Source of the DNA: Pseudodesulfovibrio nedwellii
Lineage (GTDB): Bacteria; Desulfobacterota; Desulfovibrionia; Desulfovibrionales; Desulfovibrionaceae
Direction: 5' to 3'
Length of the DNA: 64,000 nt
Assembly: GCF_027923765.1 (NCBI RefSeq)
Contig: NZ_AP026709.1
Coordinates: 1,049,501-1,113,500, forward strand
Under the pieces are notes generated by a model. The model saw only the letters and a program-made list of their open reading frames with translations. It searched no databases and had not been told where the DNA came from. The translations under genes were made by a program, and so were the position numbers. Shown here piece after piece: positions 43,374 to 53,299 of the stretch. Position 1 is the first letter of the stretch; every line of letters begins with the position of its first letter.

Positions 43374-44786
43374 TTAAAGAAACTGGGTGCCAAACAATGT
43401 GGCTTCACGAACCCATATTTCAAGAAGCTGCTTGTCGTCGAACTTTATCACTCCATAAGCCAAATCTTCGACATCCATACCAGGCAGATAAATAAGCACA
43501 GCCACATTCTTTGTGACCCTGCGGTTTTCCTTCCACAAAGTGGTCGAAAAATCCTTGAGTGAATCACGCGTCGGTTTCTTCGTGGTAGACATGAATACTT
43601 TAAGGGTAATCCATGCCTCACCAAGCTGCCTGGTTTCCGACTTTTCCATTACACGATACTTGTATCCGTGAGCCGTTTTGTTCGGTGTGGGATCAGGCTT
43701 TTTCGTTTTGGCAAATTTTTTCCGATCAATGGTAATCGTCTTCTGCCCACTCGCCGAAGACTTTGAAGTCGATGCGGCAACTGGTTTAGGTTTAGAGACA
43801 GGTGCAGTAGATTTTGAAACCGACTTTGTAGAAACTGTCGGCGCAGGTCCAGCAGATAACGCCAGTTCCCGTGATTGACCCGTCGCCGCCCGCGTCCCCT
43901 TATCCATAATGGATTGCAAGGAATAACCGATAGCCCGTCCTTCTATTAGGACTAATTCATTACGATTAAACACGGCATACCAACCATGCTGCAACAATCC
44001 GACCTGAACCGTATCGCCCGGTTTCAAAGTCCTGTTCAAAGACGAACCAGTTGTCCGGTCAGCATGCACATTGATCAATGTCGTTGCCGTGACAAACTTC
44101 GGTTTGGGTGCTGCTACAGGAGTTGGTGGCGGAGTTGTTGCCACATTGCCGCTGACTTGTCCCTGACCACTGACGACATCATCTGGCTCAGTCACCACAG
44201 GTATGTCTTCTTCAACCTGAATCGGCTGTGGCTTGGAGACTTTAGTCGCCTTGGCCAATGTCTTTTTGCTAGCTGGTTTGAAATATTTGACACTGCTGTA
44301 ACCAAGGCCATTTAAATTGGATCGAATGGTGGCATTTGGCAAAAAGACACGGGCCCAATCTCCGTCAGGGAAATCAATGCGCACATGCGTTCCGGCCTTA
44401 AGCGTTTCAACCTTCCTGCCACTGACATCCGGTTTTGTCCGAACATTCAATGCGCGATAGGTATATACCAATTCCCCCAACTCTTTGGGTTCGTACCGCG
44501 TCCGTTTTTTCTGAAGATATTTCGCATTGGAAAAACCAATGGCCGCGCCTTCGCTCCCATCCGTTGCATCCGGCTCATATATAGCCACCCAACCGTCACG
44601 TGAATGAGCTATTCTGACTTTTTGGCCAGCATACAGATTACCGACCCATTTTGCCTTGGGAGACCGACCATCTCGTAAATTCAAAGGCCTATCCGTGTAC
44701 CGAATTTCACCAAACGCAAAGGCCTGTGCAACTGCCATCACAAGGAGACAAACGATGGTCGCCGTAAGTATCGCTATTTTTCGCAT
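43374..44786 (-). CDS. exported protein with three SH3-like domains
   Basis: A 470-aa predicted periplasmic protein with a signal peptide (residues 1-24, ending AQAFA). Three bacterial SH3 repeats lie at about 25-95 (RYTDRPLNLRDGRSPKA), 105-175 (YTYRALNVRTKPDVSGRKV) and 230-305 (TTLINVHADRTTGSSL), separated by Pro/Lys/Ser/Thr-rich linkers; a C-terminal alpha/beta region (about 370-470) is unassigned. SH3b repeats usually bind peptidoglycan. It ends the unit starting with ompH and follows it by 13 bp. Confidence 0.85.
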   Translation of the reverse strand: MRKIAILTATIVCLLVMAVAQAFAFGEIRYTDRPLNLRDGRSPKAKWVGNLYAGQKVRIAHSRDGWVAIYEPDATDGSEGAAIGFSNAKYLQKKRTRYEPKELGELVYTYRALNVRTKPDVSGRKVETLKAGTHVRIDFPDGDWARVFLPNATIRSNLNGLGYSSVKYFKPASKKTLAKATKVSKPQPIQVEEDIPVVTEPDDVVSGQGQVSGNVATTPPPTPVAAPKPKFVTATTLINVHADRTTGSSLNRTLKPGDTVQVGLLQHGWYAVFNRNELVLIEGRAIGYSLQSIMDKGTRAATGQSRELALSAGPAPTVSTKSVSKSTAPVSKPKPVAASTSKSSASGQKTITIDRKKFAKTKKPDPTPNKTAHGYKYRVMEKSETRQLGEAWITLKVFMSTTKKPTRDSLKDFSTTLWKENRRVTKNVAVLIYLPGMDVEDLAYGVIKFDDKQLLEIWVREATLFGTQFL

Positions 44787-44799
44787 TATTCCGTCCCCG

Positions 44800-45309
44800 C
44801 TACATCATCGAATTAAGTTCACGGATAACGCGATCCGTAATATCCATGGAATCAGCTACAAACCCGATAATTTCCGGGTCTGTCAGGATCAAGGTAAACC
44901 CCATTTCCTTGGCAATGGTCCTGAGATACGAATCTGCCCGTCGCATGACAAATTGAATAAGACGGCGCTCCTCGCTCTGAATTTCCATATTGCTGTTTTT
45001 TACCAAGCGTTCATAATCTCGAACGGCCAAACGCATCTCTTCTTCCTTGGATTGCTGCTCAGTCACGGAAATGGTTTCCACCTTGAGGCTCTCCTGCAAC
45101 GACTCAACAACGGCTAAGGCATCCCGAACTCTCCGGTCCTTCTCTCTACCGAGCCGCGCCAGATCATCCTGAGCGATCCTGCCAATTTTGGATTCATTGA
45201 TAATCCGCTGAGGATTAACAAATCCCACCTTGGACGTCTGGGCCAAAGCCGTTCCACCTAAAAGCAGGAACAAACCAAACATGGCCAGAGATATTTTCAT
45301 AATTTTCAT
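44800..45309 (-). CDS. OmpH/Skp family periplasmic chaperone
   Basis: A 169-aa exported protein: signal peptide (1-23, ending ALA), then SKVGFVNPQRIINESKIG as in Skp, a long charged coiled coil (about 45-130) and the end motif ILTDPEIIGFVADSMDITDRVI. Skp-type trimers hold unfolded outer-membrane proteins. It lies 69 bp after priA, not beside bamA or lpxD as in many bacteria. The last residues (RELNSMM) end at a normal length. Confidence 0.87.
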   Translation of the reverse strand: MKIMKISLAMFGLFLLLGGTALAQTSKVGFVNPQRIINESKIGRIAQDDLARLGREKDRRVRDALAVVESLQESLKVETISVTEQQSKEEEMRLAVRDYERLVKNSNMEIQSEERRLIQFVMRRADSYLRTIAKEMGFTLILTDPEIIGFVADSMDITDRVIRELNSMM

Positions 45310-45378
45310 GGAGATGACTACCTTGTTAGCTCATATAATGGGGCAATGTATCCGAAAATGGACATCCTTGTCGACCAT

Positions 45379-47745
45379 TTACAATGTCGTCAAAGGATCA
45401 AGGTCAAGACTTGTGCGCACGGATTTCAAATTTGGGTTGGCCGCGGCCATATGTCCATACAACGTCCGCACTTTGGCCCAATCGTCTGACTTGAGCAAAC
45501 AATTGAACCGTTTACGACCACGCAGCATAGAAAGTGGTGCAGGCGCAGGCCCGAGGACATCAATACCCAACTTCCGTCCGTGCTCATGCAGAACTTGAGC
45601 GAAAAGCGACACAGCCGCAGGGCCGTCCTGATACTGAGCCGGGAAACTGATACGGACAAGAGCCATCCTGGAAAATGGCGGATACTTGAACATGGATCGC
45701 CGAGATATTTCCCGTTCAAAAAAACCGGCATAGTCACCGGCCACCACTTCAGTCCAGATAGGATGCCCCGGATTCCGTGTCTGAATGAGAACTTTGCCCG
45801 GGTTGTCTCCACGCCCGGCACGCCCTGCCACCTGTACCAACAACTGAAATGTCCGTTCCGTAGATCGATAATCCGGCAAATTCAAACCAAGATCACCGTC
45901 AGCAACCACAACAAGAGTGACACCGGGGAAATGGTGTCCCTTAGAAATCATCTGAGTGCCGACAAGAACTTGGGCTTCCTTACGGCCAAAGGCTCCAAGG
46001 ATTTCCTCCATCCGCTCCTGTCGCCGGGTAGCGTCCCGATCAAGACGCAACACCTTGGTGCCTTCGGGCAAATGTTCCTGCAAAACTTCTTCAAGCCGCT
46101 CAGTACCTTCGCCCATGGGCACGAAACTCGTTCCACCGCACTTCTTACACGTCAATGGATACGAATATGTCAGGCCACAATAATGGCAAACAACGCGCTG
46201 ACGATCCTTATGATATGTCATGCCCACTTCGCACTCTGGACACCGCACGGTCTCCGTACAATCCAGACAATACATGAGCGGTGCATATCCACGCCGGTTG
46301 AGCATGACAATGACCTGCCCTCCGACCTCAACGGTCTCACGAATGGCCTCTTCCGTGGCAGGTGCCAACAGCTTGCTGCCACCTTTCATATCGGTGATGT
46401 CCACCAACTCCACACTCGGCAATTCGCTATCACCAACACGTTCTTTTAACGCAGACATGGCAATGATGCCCTGTTTGGCGGCCTGAAATGTTTTTACATC
46501 CGGTGTAGCAGAACCGAGCAACAACAAGGCTTTACTCAACCCGGCCCTGAACCAGGCGACTTCCTTGGCGTGATATGCCAATCGTTCTTCCTGTTTATAG
46601 GACTCGTCATGTTCTTCATCGAGCACAATCATGCCAAGAGTCGGCACAGGCAAGAAAAGCGAGGATCGCGTCCCAACCACAATAACGGGACCGGCTTCGC
46701 AGGATAATCCCTTAAAAGTCCGTTCCCGTTTCTTGGGACTTTGATAACCATGATAGAAAAATGTTTGCGCAGTCGGGAACCGTTCTTTTACGGTACGATA
46801 TAACTGACAGGCCAAGGCAACTTCAGGAGCAAGCAGCATAACGGATCGACCGTTTGTAAGACATTTTCGAGCCATCTCAAGATACAGAACAGTCTTGCCG
46901 CTACCAGTCACTCCATGAACAAGATGCGGCCCGCCACCGTTCTCCATGGTCACTGTCATGGCTTCCATGGCCGCCTGCTGTTCATCAGTCAGCGTATATT
47001 CACATTCATCACCACAGGGCGCCACCGAACCAGCTTCATCAACTTCTGCCAGCGTATCCGCCGTCAGTTCCCCTGTACGAACAATGGATACACCCTCCAG
47101 CTTGGCCACAGTAGCCGCAGTCCAATCGCCCAAAGCATATCGCAAAGAATACAAACTCTGTGGACCATGCTCCAAAAGATATTCCAAAAGACGAAGCTGT
47201 CGTTTTGCATTGGGTCTGACTGCCCATGGAGGATCAGATTCCAACGACACAAACCGTTCTTCGGCTTCACGCTTGGCATTGACGCGCACTCGCATCCGCC
47301 CGGCAAGCCACAGGTCCATGAGTGCGATCTGATCCGCCTCTTCAAACCGTCCAATTTCCGCAGGGCGCACCGAACCGGGCAACTTACGATCAGACATGTG
47401 CTTATCTACTCGAAAAGTGACCGCAGCCGTGCGCAAACCTCGCGGTAACGCTATTTCAAAAATACGCCCGACATTCACCATTTGACGCGCCGCAAGATTC
47501 ACGGCCATATCCACATATTCTTCACTAAAAAGCTTTGTCCGCTCCAAAGGCCAGATCATAGGCTTAACCGCGACCCCTTCCGGGGCCTGCTCAGCTGGAC
47601 CGACAATAATGCCCACGCGATGGGATTTGCCAAATGGAATGATAACCCGCTGTCCGGCGGACAAATCTGGAAAAAAAGAAGGCCGCTCGTATGTCCACGC
47701 TTCATAGGGCGGACTGACGAGCGTTACCTGCCATAGATCGGCCAT
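45379..47745 (-). CDS. priA: primosomal protein N' (replication restart helicase)
   Basis: 3'-5' helicase that reloads the replisome at stalled forks, 788 aa. Walker A VHGVTGSGKT (about 283-291), DEEHDESYK box (about 377-385) and the paired zinc knuckles CLDC, CPEC, CHYC and CKKC (about 500-550), then LNLPDYRSTERTFQLLVQVAGRAGRG. The N-terminal 3'-DNA-binding domain begins at DLWQVTLVSPP. It follows the small exported protein gene by 9 bp. Confidence 0.97.
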   Translation of the reverse strand: MADLWQVTLVSPPYEAWTYERPSFFPDLSAGQRVIIPFGKSHRVGIIVGPAEQAPEGVAVKPMIWPLERTKLFSEEYVDMAVNLAARQMVNVGRIFEIALPRGLRTAAVTFRVDKHMSDRKLPGSVRPAEIGRFEEADQIALMDLWLAGRMRVRVNAKREAEERFVSLESDPPWAVRPNAKRQLRLLEYLLEHGPQSLYSLRYALGDWTAATVAKLEGVSIVRTGELTADTLAEVDEAGSVAPCGDECEYTLTDEQQAAMEAMTVTMENGGGPHLVHGVTGSGKTVLYLEMARKCLTNGRSVMLLAPEVALACQLYRTVKERFPTAQTFFYHGYQSPKKRERTFKGLSCEAGPVIVVGTRSSLFLPVPTLGMIVLDEEHDESYKQEERLAYHAKEVAWFRAGLSKALLLLGSATPDVKTFQAAKQGIIAMSALKERVGDSELPSVELVDITDMKGGSKLLAPATEEAIRETVEVGGQVIVMLNRRGYAPLMYCLDCTETVRCPECEVGMTYHKDRQRVVCHYCGLTYSYPLTCKKCGGTSFVPMGEGTERLEEVLQEHLPEGTKVLRLDRDATRRQERMEEILGAFGRKEAQVLVGTQMISKGHHFPGVTLVVVADGDLGLNLPDYRSTERTFQLLVQVAGRAGRGDNPGKVLIQTRNPGHPIWTEVVAGDYAGFFEREISRRSMFKYPPFSRMALVRISFPAQYQDGPAAVSLFAQVLHEHGRKLGIDVLGPAPAPLSMLRGRKRFNCLLKSDDWAKVRTLYGHMAAANPNLKSVRTSLDLDPLTTL

Positions 47746-47754
47746 ATGTGCCGC

Positions 47755-48492
47755 CTATTGGCTTGAAGGATAACGGAAAGAATTCCGTAAAAAATCAAAA
47801 GGAGCAGGAGGTTCTGCGCATGGAATCGGACTCAGTGACTCTTTGACGTACAGCTCTTCACTGTCAGCACCGTTGACCGCAATCCATTTAACCGTCACCT
47901 CAAGGGAAGCTTCACCGACAGTGACTACAAGCTTTTGCGGCACACTGTACCCTGCCACGGTTTTATGATTGAAAAACTCCACTGAGGTCAGTCCGGCGCT
48001 AGTTTCATATCGTACCAAAAGCGGCGTCAGGTCCTCATTATTGAGTTGAACCGCAGGACTCGCATCGTCACCAGGTTCAGCCCCAATCAGAAAACATGGC
48101 TGATTGCCACAAAATCCGTAATTGCGCATATCCACAGCCACGCCCCAACTCTTCCAGATGTCCAAAGGATTAGGCGGCATCCAAACAAATAATGGCGACA
48201 ATGCGAACTGTCCGGCTGTACATGCACCGGTGACATTCCCACCAATACCAACAGCCGAAGCGGTATCACCGGCCTGCCATTCCTGACGCCATTTGCCTCG
48301 GGCATACCATACATGGACATTTACACCCGAATAATTCGGAAAAGACATCTCTGCTTCCCAAGATCGCATGGGACCGTACTGTTTTTTCAAAGAACCGGTC
48401 AATTCATCGTCATCAGGAGTAAACGCGGACACAGGCAAAGCGGTCAACACAACAAAAAAAACGATAACAATGGCAGACAAACGTTTCATCAT
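47755..48492 (-). CDS. exported protein of unknown function
   Basis: A 245-aa predicted periplasmic protein with a signal peptide (about 1-23, ending PVSA). The body is beta-rich with Trp (WEAEMSF, VWYARGKWRQEW) and four cysteines (GACTAG, GFCGNQPC, PIPCAEP) that may form disulfides. No family was recognised; the general shape resembles outer-membrane lipoprotein carrier-like beta folds, but this is only an impression. Its ATG overlaps the galU stop (ATGA) and it leads straight to priA. Confidence 0.75.
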   Translation of the reverse strand: MMKRLSAIVIVFFVVLTALPVSAFTPDDDELTGSLKKQYGPMRSWEAEMSFPNYSGVNVHVWYARGKWRQEWQAGDTASAVGIGGNVTGACTAGQFALSPLFVWMPPNPLDIWKSWGVAVDMRNYGFCGNQPCFLIGAEPGDDASPAVQLNNEDLTPLLVRYETSAGLTSVEFFNHKTVAGYSVPQKLVVTVGEASLEVTVKWIAVNGADSEELYVKESLSPIPCAEPPAPFDFLRNSFRYPSSQ

Positions 48493-49370
48493 GCTTCTTT
48501 CCCACCACAAGGCAACAATTCCAACAGCCGCTTGACAAGATCATCCCTGAGTTCTTCGTCGTGAAGAGCAAAATAAATATTAGCCGTCAGGTACTCAACC
48601 CAGTCGCCAGCATCAAAACGCTGACCACCCAACTTTACAGCGATAAGCTTGTCTTGATCTGCCAACCCCTGCAATGCGTCGGTCAACTGAATTTCTCCAC
48701 CAACACCAGCTTTTTGTCCTTCAAGGATATCAAATATTTCAGGCAGCAACACATACCTACCGATAATCGCCAAGTTGGACGGAGCCTCTTCCTTGGACGG
48801 CTTTTCTACCAAATTGGTCACACGGTATGTGCCATCTTCCAATTCGTCACCCTTGATAACACCGTATCGACTGACTTTCTCTTCCGGCACTTCGATCACG
48901 CCGACCACGGCCTTGCCGGTGGCCTTTGCCGCACGGAGTAGTTCTCCTATGCCTGTGTCTACACCAAACATAAGGTCATCACCGAGCATGACGGCAAAAG
49001 GTTCATTCTTGCAAATTTCACGAGCCGAAAGAACGGCATGGCCCAACCCAAGCTGTTCTTTCTGACGGACGCCAATGACATTGACCAACGAGGCAACTCG
49101 CTTGACTTCTTCAAGCATCTCGACCTTACCCGCCCGCTCCAAAAGCTGTTCCAGCAGAAAGTTGCGATCAAAATGATCTTCGATGATGGTCTTATTCTGG
49201 TTGGTGATGAAAACAACATCGGTCAACCCGGCATCAATGCCTTCTTCCACGATGTATTGCACAATGGGCTTGCGGAAGATGGGCAGCATTTCCTTGGGGA
49301 CGTTCTTGGTGGCCGGGAGGGAACGTGTTCCCCAACCGGCGACGGGAATGACGGCTTTCTTAATTTCCAT
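48489..49370 (-). CDS. galU: UTP-glucose-1-phosphate uridylyltransferase
   Basis: Makes UDP-glucose from UTP and glucose-1-phosphate, 293 aa. Nucleotide signature GWGTRSLPATK with PKEMLPI (residues 8-30), VMLGDDLMFG, then GVIEVPEEKVSRYG and VEKPSKEEAPSNLA. UDP-glucose feeds envelope glycans and, through oxidation, the UDP-glucuronate decarboxylase at 29 kb. AAGGAAG precedes the ATG; it lies 25 bp after glmM. Confidence 0.96.
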   Translation of the reverse strand: MEIKKAVIPVAGWGTRSLPATKNVPKEMLPIFRKPIVQYIVEEGIDAGLTDVVFITNQNKTIIEDHFDRNFLLEQLLERAGKVEMLEEVKRVASLVNVIGVRQKEQLGLGHAVLSAREICKNEPFAVMLGDDLMFGVDTGIGELLRAAKATGKAVVGVIEVPEEKVSRYGVIKGDELEDGTYRVTNLVEKPSKEEAPSNLAIIGRYVLLPEIFDILEGQKAGVGGEIQLTDALQGLADQDKLIAVKLGGQRFDAGDWVEYLTANIYFALHDEELRDDLVKRLLELLPCGGKEA

Positions 49371-49395
49371 GGGATTCTTCCTTGAAAAAAACTGC

Positions 49396-50748
49396 TTATT
49401 TCAAATATTTTTCACAGGCTTCAACAATGTCACCAGCGTACAACTCAACCTTGTCACTCTCTGGTCCTTCCACCATAACACGACAGACAGCCTCTGTTCC
49501 AGAGTAACGAAGCAAAACACGCCCTTTACCTTTGAGAGCCTCTTCAACCTTACGAACAGCTTTCTGCACTTCAGGAGCATCATCAAACGGGATTTTCCGC
49601 TTCACATGAACATTTTTAAGGATCTGGGGAAATGGTTCAAGCAGACCTGCCAATTCCGACAAAGGTCTATCTTTTTCCCGCATGAGACGGAGCAGTTGCA
49701 ATGCGGCCAACAGCCCGTCACCCGTCGTGGAGTGCTCCATATAAATGAGATGCCCTGATTGCTCACCACCAAGCATGGCTCCTTCGCGACGCATGGCCTC
49801 AACCACGTACCGATCACCAACGTCTGTCCGCAGCAATGTGCCACCATGATCCTTCATGAACAACTCAAGCGCCATATTGCTCATGACCGTAGACACAAGC
49901 ATATTCTTGGGCAAAGTGCCCTTCTCCAGAAGTTCCAAAGCGGATAACGCCATGATCTGATCACCGTCGAGAATACGACCGTTTTCGTCACAGACGATAA
50001 GCCGATCAGCATCGCCATCCAAAGCGATACCAATATCAGCTTTTTCTTCAATAACGACGCTGGAAATAACTTCAGGATACAGCGAACCACACTTCTGGTT
50101 GATGTTCAATCCATCGGGTTTAACGCCGATTCTAACAACCTCGGCTCCCAACTCTTCGAGAACCTTGGGTGCAACGCCATAGGCAGCACCGTGCGCACAA
50201 TCAAGAACGATCTTAACACCATCCAAAGTAAGGCGCTGTGAAAAACTGTTCTTCAGATAGACAATATACCGCCCTGAAGCATCAGTGATGCGATGAGCAC
50301 GGCCCACTTCCTCGGCGGCAGGGTAATCCCACTGGGTATCAGGGTTCAAAACAAGTTCGCTGATCTCATCTTCCACTTCATCCGGTAACTTGAACCCACT
50401 GCGGTCAAAGAACTTAATGCCGTTGTCCATAAACGGATTGTGAGATGCGGAAATTACCACGCCGAGATCGGCACGCATGTTCTGAGTCAAAAAAGAAATG
50501 GCAGGAGTCGGCATGGGACCGACCAAAAAAACATCCATGCCGTTGGCGCACAGTCCACTGGTCAACGCGGTCTCAAACACATACCCTGACAGGCGAGTGT
50601 CTTTGCCGATAACCACACGATGGCGCTTGGATCCATTACGAAAATATTGACCGGCAGCCAGACCGAGCCTAAGCGCAATCTCGGGTGTCATAGGAAATAT
50701 ATTGCCCTGACCACGCAAGCCGTCAGTACCGAAAAGCCTCTGCTTCAT
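49396..50748 (-). CDS. glmM: phosphoglucosamine mutase
   Basis: Interconverts glucosamine-6- and -1-phosphate for UDP-GlcNAc, 450 aa. Active-site phosphoserine in [12 protein letters not shown] (S102), Mg loop DGDADR, sugar loop GEQSGH and phosphate loop RYSGTE(A). The ATG at 50748 has GGAG 6 nt upstream; the in-frame TTG four codons earlier overlaps that site. It directly follows cdaR, the common cdaA-cdaR-glmM order, in which GlmM is known to bind and inhibit CdaA in other bacteria. Confidence 0.97.
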   Translation of the reverse strand: MKQRLFGTDGLRGQGNIFPMTPEIALRLGLAAGQYFRNGSKRHRVVIGKDTRLSGYVFETALTSGLCANGMDVFLVGPMPTPAISFLTQNMRADLGVVISASHNPFMDNGIKFFDRSGFKLPDEVEDEISELVLNPDTQWDYPAAEEVGRAHRITDASGRYIVYLKNSFSQRLTLDGVKIVLDCAHGAAYGVAPKVLEELGAEVVRIGVKPDGLNINQKCGSLYPEVISSVVIEEKADIGIALDGDADRLIVCDENGRILDGDQIMALSALELLEKGTLPKNMLVSTVMSNMALELFMKDHGGTLLRTDVGDRYVVEAMRREGAMLGGEQSGHLIYMEHSTTGDGLLAALQLLRLMREKDRPLSELAGLLEPFPQILKNVHVKRKIPFDDAPEVQKAVRKVEEALKGKGRVLLRYSGTEAVCRVMVEGPESDKVELYAGDIVEACEKYLK

Positions 50749-50784
50749 GGATGACTCCAAAACTTCGCCTCGAAAGACGATCTA

Positions 50785-51684
50785 TTACTTTTTCAAGATA
50801 GTTGTCACGGTTTCCGGATTTTTCTTTTCCAACCGACATCCGTCAGGAAGAACGACGTCATAATCCAAATCGAATTTGCCCGGCGTCGTTTCACTCCCGA
50901 ACAAGAGACTGACAACGACATCCTTGCGGTACTCATTGTCACGGAAAAGATAGATAGGCCCTTCGATCAACAGTCGCACAAACTTCTGTGAGACCGAAAC
51001 CTTGTACCCCTCCGGAGCCTGTACTTCAAGTGGGACTTTAACCCATATCTGACGTATCTGAGGACCAAAAAATGCTTCAACCCGAACTTGCCCAGGAGAA
51101 GCCTCAATTTCAGGAGCAAGCTCCAAACCGACATCTCCTGCCCAAGACTCTGGAACATCTTCGGGAAAATCTTCCTTCATAACCGCACGAGCCTTAGAAA
51201 TCTTACGAAGCACTGTTTCAGGACCACGCACGACTACAATCTTGGGATCGACGATAATTTCCTTCAATTTGTAATCAGGATTAAGGTCACCGGACCAAGC
51301 GGCCTCCACTTCGATCTCCTTGGAAATACGACGGTCCACCGTAAGCTTCAGCCTATTCGGTTTGACCTCAATAATTTCATACGTACTAGGCAAAGGAATA
51401 TTCGAAGCATCAATGTCCACAACCTGCACACCGATCTTTAATTTGCTAACATCAACGTGATAGGGAATATTTTGTGTTGTCAGATTGCCCACCAGCCCTT
51501 TAGGACCACGCAGACGCACCTGAATCTTATCCACAAGACCGTCCTCGATAATGAGTCCTTCAGGCGGATTGGTCATGACAACCGGCATGTCCACCCATGA
51601 TTCCACCACCTCACGACCCGTCACCAAAAACCAGGTAAAAACGGCCAATGCAAGAGCAAGTATCGCTGTTTGCCAGTTCTTCAT
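50785..51684 (-). CDS. cdaR: YbbR-domain protein (CdaR-like regulator of diadenylate cyclase)
   Basis: Membrane-anchored extracytoplasmic protein, 299 aa: one N-terminal membrane helix (NWQTAILALALAVFTWFL, about 3-20) then three to four YbbR repeats (LIIEDGLVDKIQVRLRGPKG, DPKIVVVRGPETVLRKISKA and others). CdaR modulates CdaA in Firmicutes. Start 2 bp after cdaA with GGGAC upstream. Confidence 0.9.
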   Translation of the reverse strand: MKNWQTAILALALAVFTWFLVTGREVVESWVDMPVVMTNPPEGLIIEDGLVDKIQVRLRGPKGLVGNLTTQNIPYHVDVSKLKIGVQVVDIDASNIPLPSTYEIIEVKPNRLKLTVDRRISKEIEVEAAWSGDLNPDYKLKEIIVDPKIVVVRGPETVLRKISKARAVMKEDFPEDVPESWAGDVGLELAPEIEASPGQVRVEAFFGPQIRQIWVKVPLEVQAPEGYKVSVSQKFVRLLIEGPIYLFRDNEYRKDVVVSLLFGSETTPGKFDLDYDVVLPDGCRLEKKNPETVTTILKK

Positions 51685-51685
51685 A

Positions 51686-52435
51686 TTATCGTCCCAGTGC
51701 GTTTCTGAGCACACGCATCAAACGGACTTCGTCCAAACTGGTTGTCAAACGTCCATTCATGGCCACAGAGACCTCTCCCCGTTCTTCGGAAACAACCACG
51801 GTAATAGCGTCAGAACCTTCACTGATGCCAAGCGCGGCACGATGCCGGGTTCCATACATGGGCTGACCTCGCAATTTGCTGGACAGCGGTAAGATGCATG
51901 CTGCCGCGACAATCCTATCACGGCGAACAATAACAGCTCCGTCATGTAATGGCGTGTCAGGTACAAAAATAGTTTCGATAAGCTCGGTATTTACCTTGGC
52001 ATCCAGCTCAATACCACGCTCGATAATGTCACCCAATGGCATATTCTTTTCAATAACGATAATCGCACCGGTACTGCTTTCGGACATGGTCATCACAGCA
52101 CGAACCATCTGGTCCAACGTATCATCACGAACCTGCGATTTAGTCCAGAACCGTTTGGTACCAACACTGGCAAGCGCCTTACGAATATCCGTCTTGAACA
52201 AAATAACCACAATAAGGAATATGGATGTCAAGAACTCGCCGAGCATGGCGTTGAGGGTGTACAGATTAAACAAATCGGAAAAATAATAGATTACCAACAC
52301 GACAACCATACCATAAAGGACGGCGGCAGCTCTGGTACCCCTAACGAGTACAATGAGATTGTAATATATAAAGGCGACCAGCCCGATATCGAGCAGGACT
52401 CTCCAAGTGATCTGAATTCCGAAAAGTTCAAACAT
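51686..52435 (-). CDS. cdaA: diadenylate cyclase
   Basis: Makes c-di-AMP from two ATP, 249 aa. Three N-terminal membrane helices (about 8-95) are followed by a DAC domain with LHDGAVIVRRDRI (DGA motif) and GTRHRAALGISE (RHR motif). The order cdaA-cdaR-glmM is the standard one. Nearby trkA/trkH in the window may be targets; in other bacteria c-di-AMP inhibits Trk/Ktr uptake. Binding here is inference. The ribosome binding site is weak. Confidence 0.95.
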   Translation of the reverse strand: MFELFGIQITWRVLLDIGLVAFIYYNLIVLVRGTRAAAVLYGMVVVLVIYYFSDLFNLYTLNAMLGEFLTSIFLIVVILFKTDIRKALASVGTKRFWTKSQVRDDTLDQMVRAVMTMSESSTGAIIVIEKNMPLGDIIERGIELDAKVNTELIETIFVPDTPLHDGAVIVRRDRIVAAACILPLSSKLRGQPMYGTRHRAALGISEGSDAITVVVSEERGEVSVAMNGRLTTSLDEVRLMRVLRNALGR

Positions 52436-52443
52436 ATCTTTGA

Positions 52444-53283
52444 CTACGCTAATTCACGAACAATGGTCAATGTTTGCTGCGTAAGCGCAACTTCATGCAC
52501 ACGATGAATGGGTACACCCTTTGCGGCCAGCACTGCTGTCGCTACCTGCGTCGCATTCTGTCGCTCTCCTACAGCCAAACCAAGAAGCCCCTGCCACATT
52601 GATTTGTTGGACAATCCCATGAACACAGGAAAACCCAACGCCATAATTCGTTCAATATTTTTTAAAATTGAGAGGTTATGCTCAAGTGTTTTACCAAAAC
52701 CAATGCCCGGATCAAGGGTCACACGGTTCATGGGCAACCCAGCCTTGTCCAACACGGTTAACCGTTCCTCAAAAAACGCCATCAATGCACCAACGACATC
52801 ATCGTACCGAGGCTCATCCTGCATATCCTCGGGTCTGCCAAGAGAATGCATGAGCACATACCCCGGCTTGTACTCGGCGACAACGTCCAGTAACTCCGGC
52901 TCGAACCGAAAGGCAGACACATCATTGATAATATCTGCACCTGCCTCCAACGCACTAGCCGCAACCTTAGCTTTATAGGTATCAACCGAGATCACGGATT
53001 CATGGTCCGCTTCCGCCAATCCGCGAATAACCGGTATAACCCGATTTAATTCCTCGGCCTCCGAAACCTGATCCGCATAAGGACGCGTGGATTCACCGCC
53101 CACATCCAAAATTGCCGCACCCTGCCGAGCCAAATCCAGCCCATGAGCAACACCTGAGTGTGCGTCTTCATGCGTACCACCGTCATAAAATGAATCCGGG
53201 GTCACATTCACAATGCCGGCAATAAAAAAGGGAGCAGGTCCCAAGACCTTGCCCCCCTTCAATGTCCATGTTGTATCAATCAT
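52444..53283 (-). CDS. folP: dihydropteroate synthase
   Basis: Condenses dihydropterin pyrophosphate with p-aminobenzoate, 279 aa. IVNVTPDSFYDGG, GGESTRPYADQV, DIINDVSAFRFE, DPGIGFGKT and the C-terminal HRVHEV segment mark the pterin and pABA sites. The start at 53283 (MIDTTWTL) gives normal length; a frame open to 53631 reads through ftsH and is rejected. It starts 16 bp after ftsH. Confidence 0.95.
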   Translation of the reverse strand: MIDTTWTLKGGKVLGPAPFFIAGIVNVTPDSFYDGGTHEDAHSGVAHGLDLARQGAAILDVGGESTRPYADQVSEAEELNRVIPVIRGLAEADHESVISVDTYKAKVAASALEAGADIINDVSAFRFEPELLDVVAEYKPGYVLMHSLGRPEDMQDEPRYDDVVGALMAFFEERLTVLDKAGLPMNRVTLDPGIGFGKTLEHNLSILKNIERIMALGFPVFMGLSNKSMWQGLLGLAVGERQNATQVATAVLAAKGVPIHRVHEVALTQQTLTIVRELA

Positions 53284-53299
53284 CGTTACTTTGAACCGA

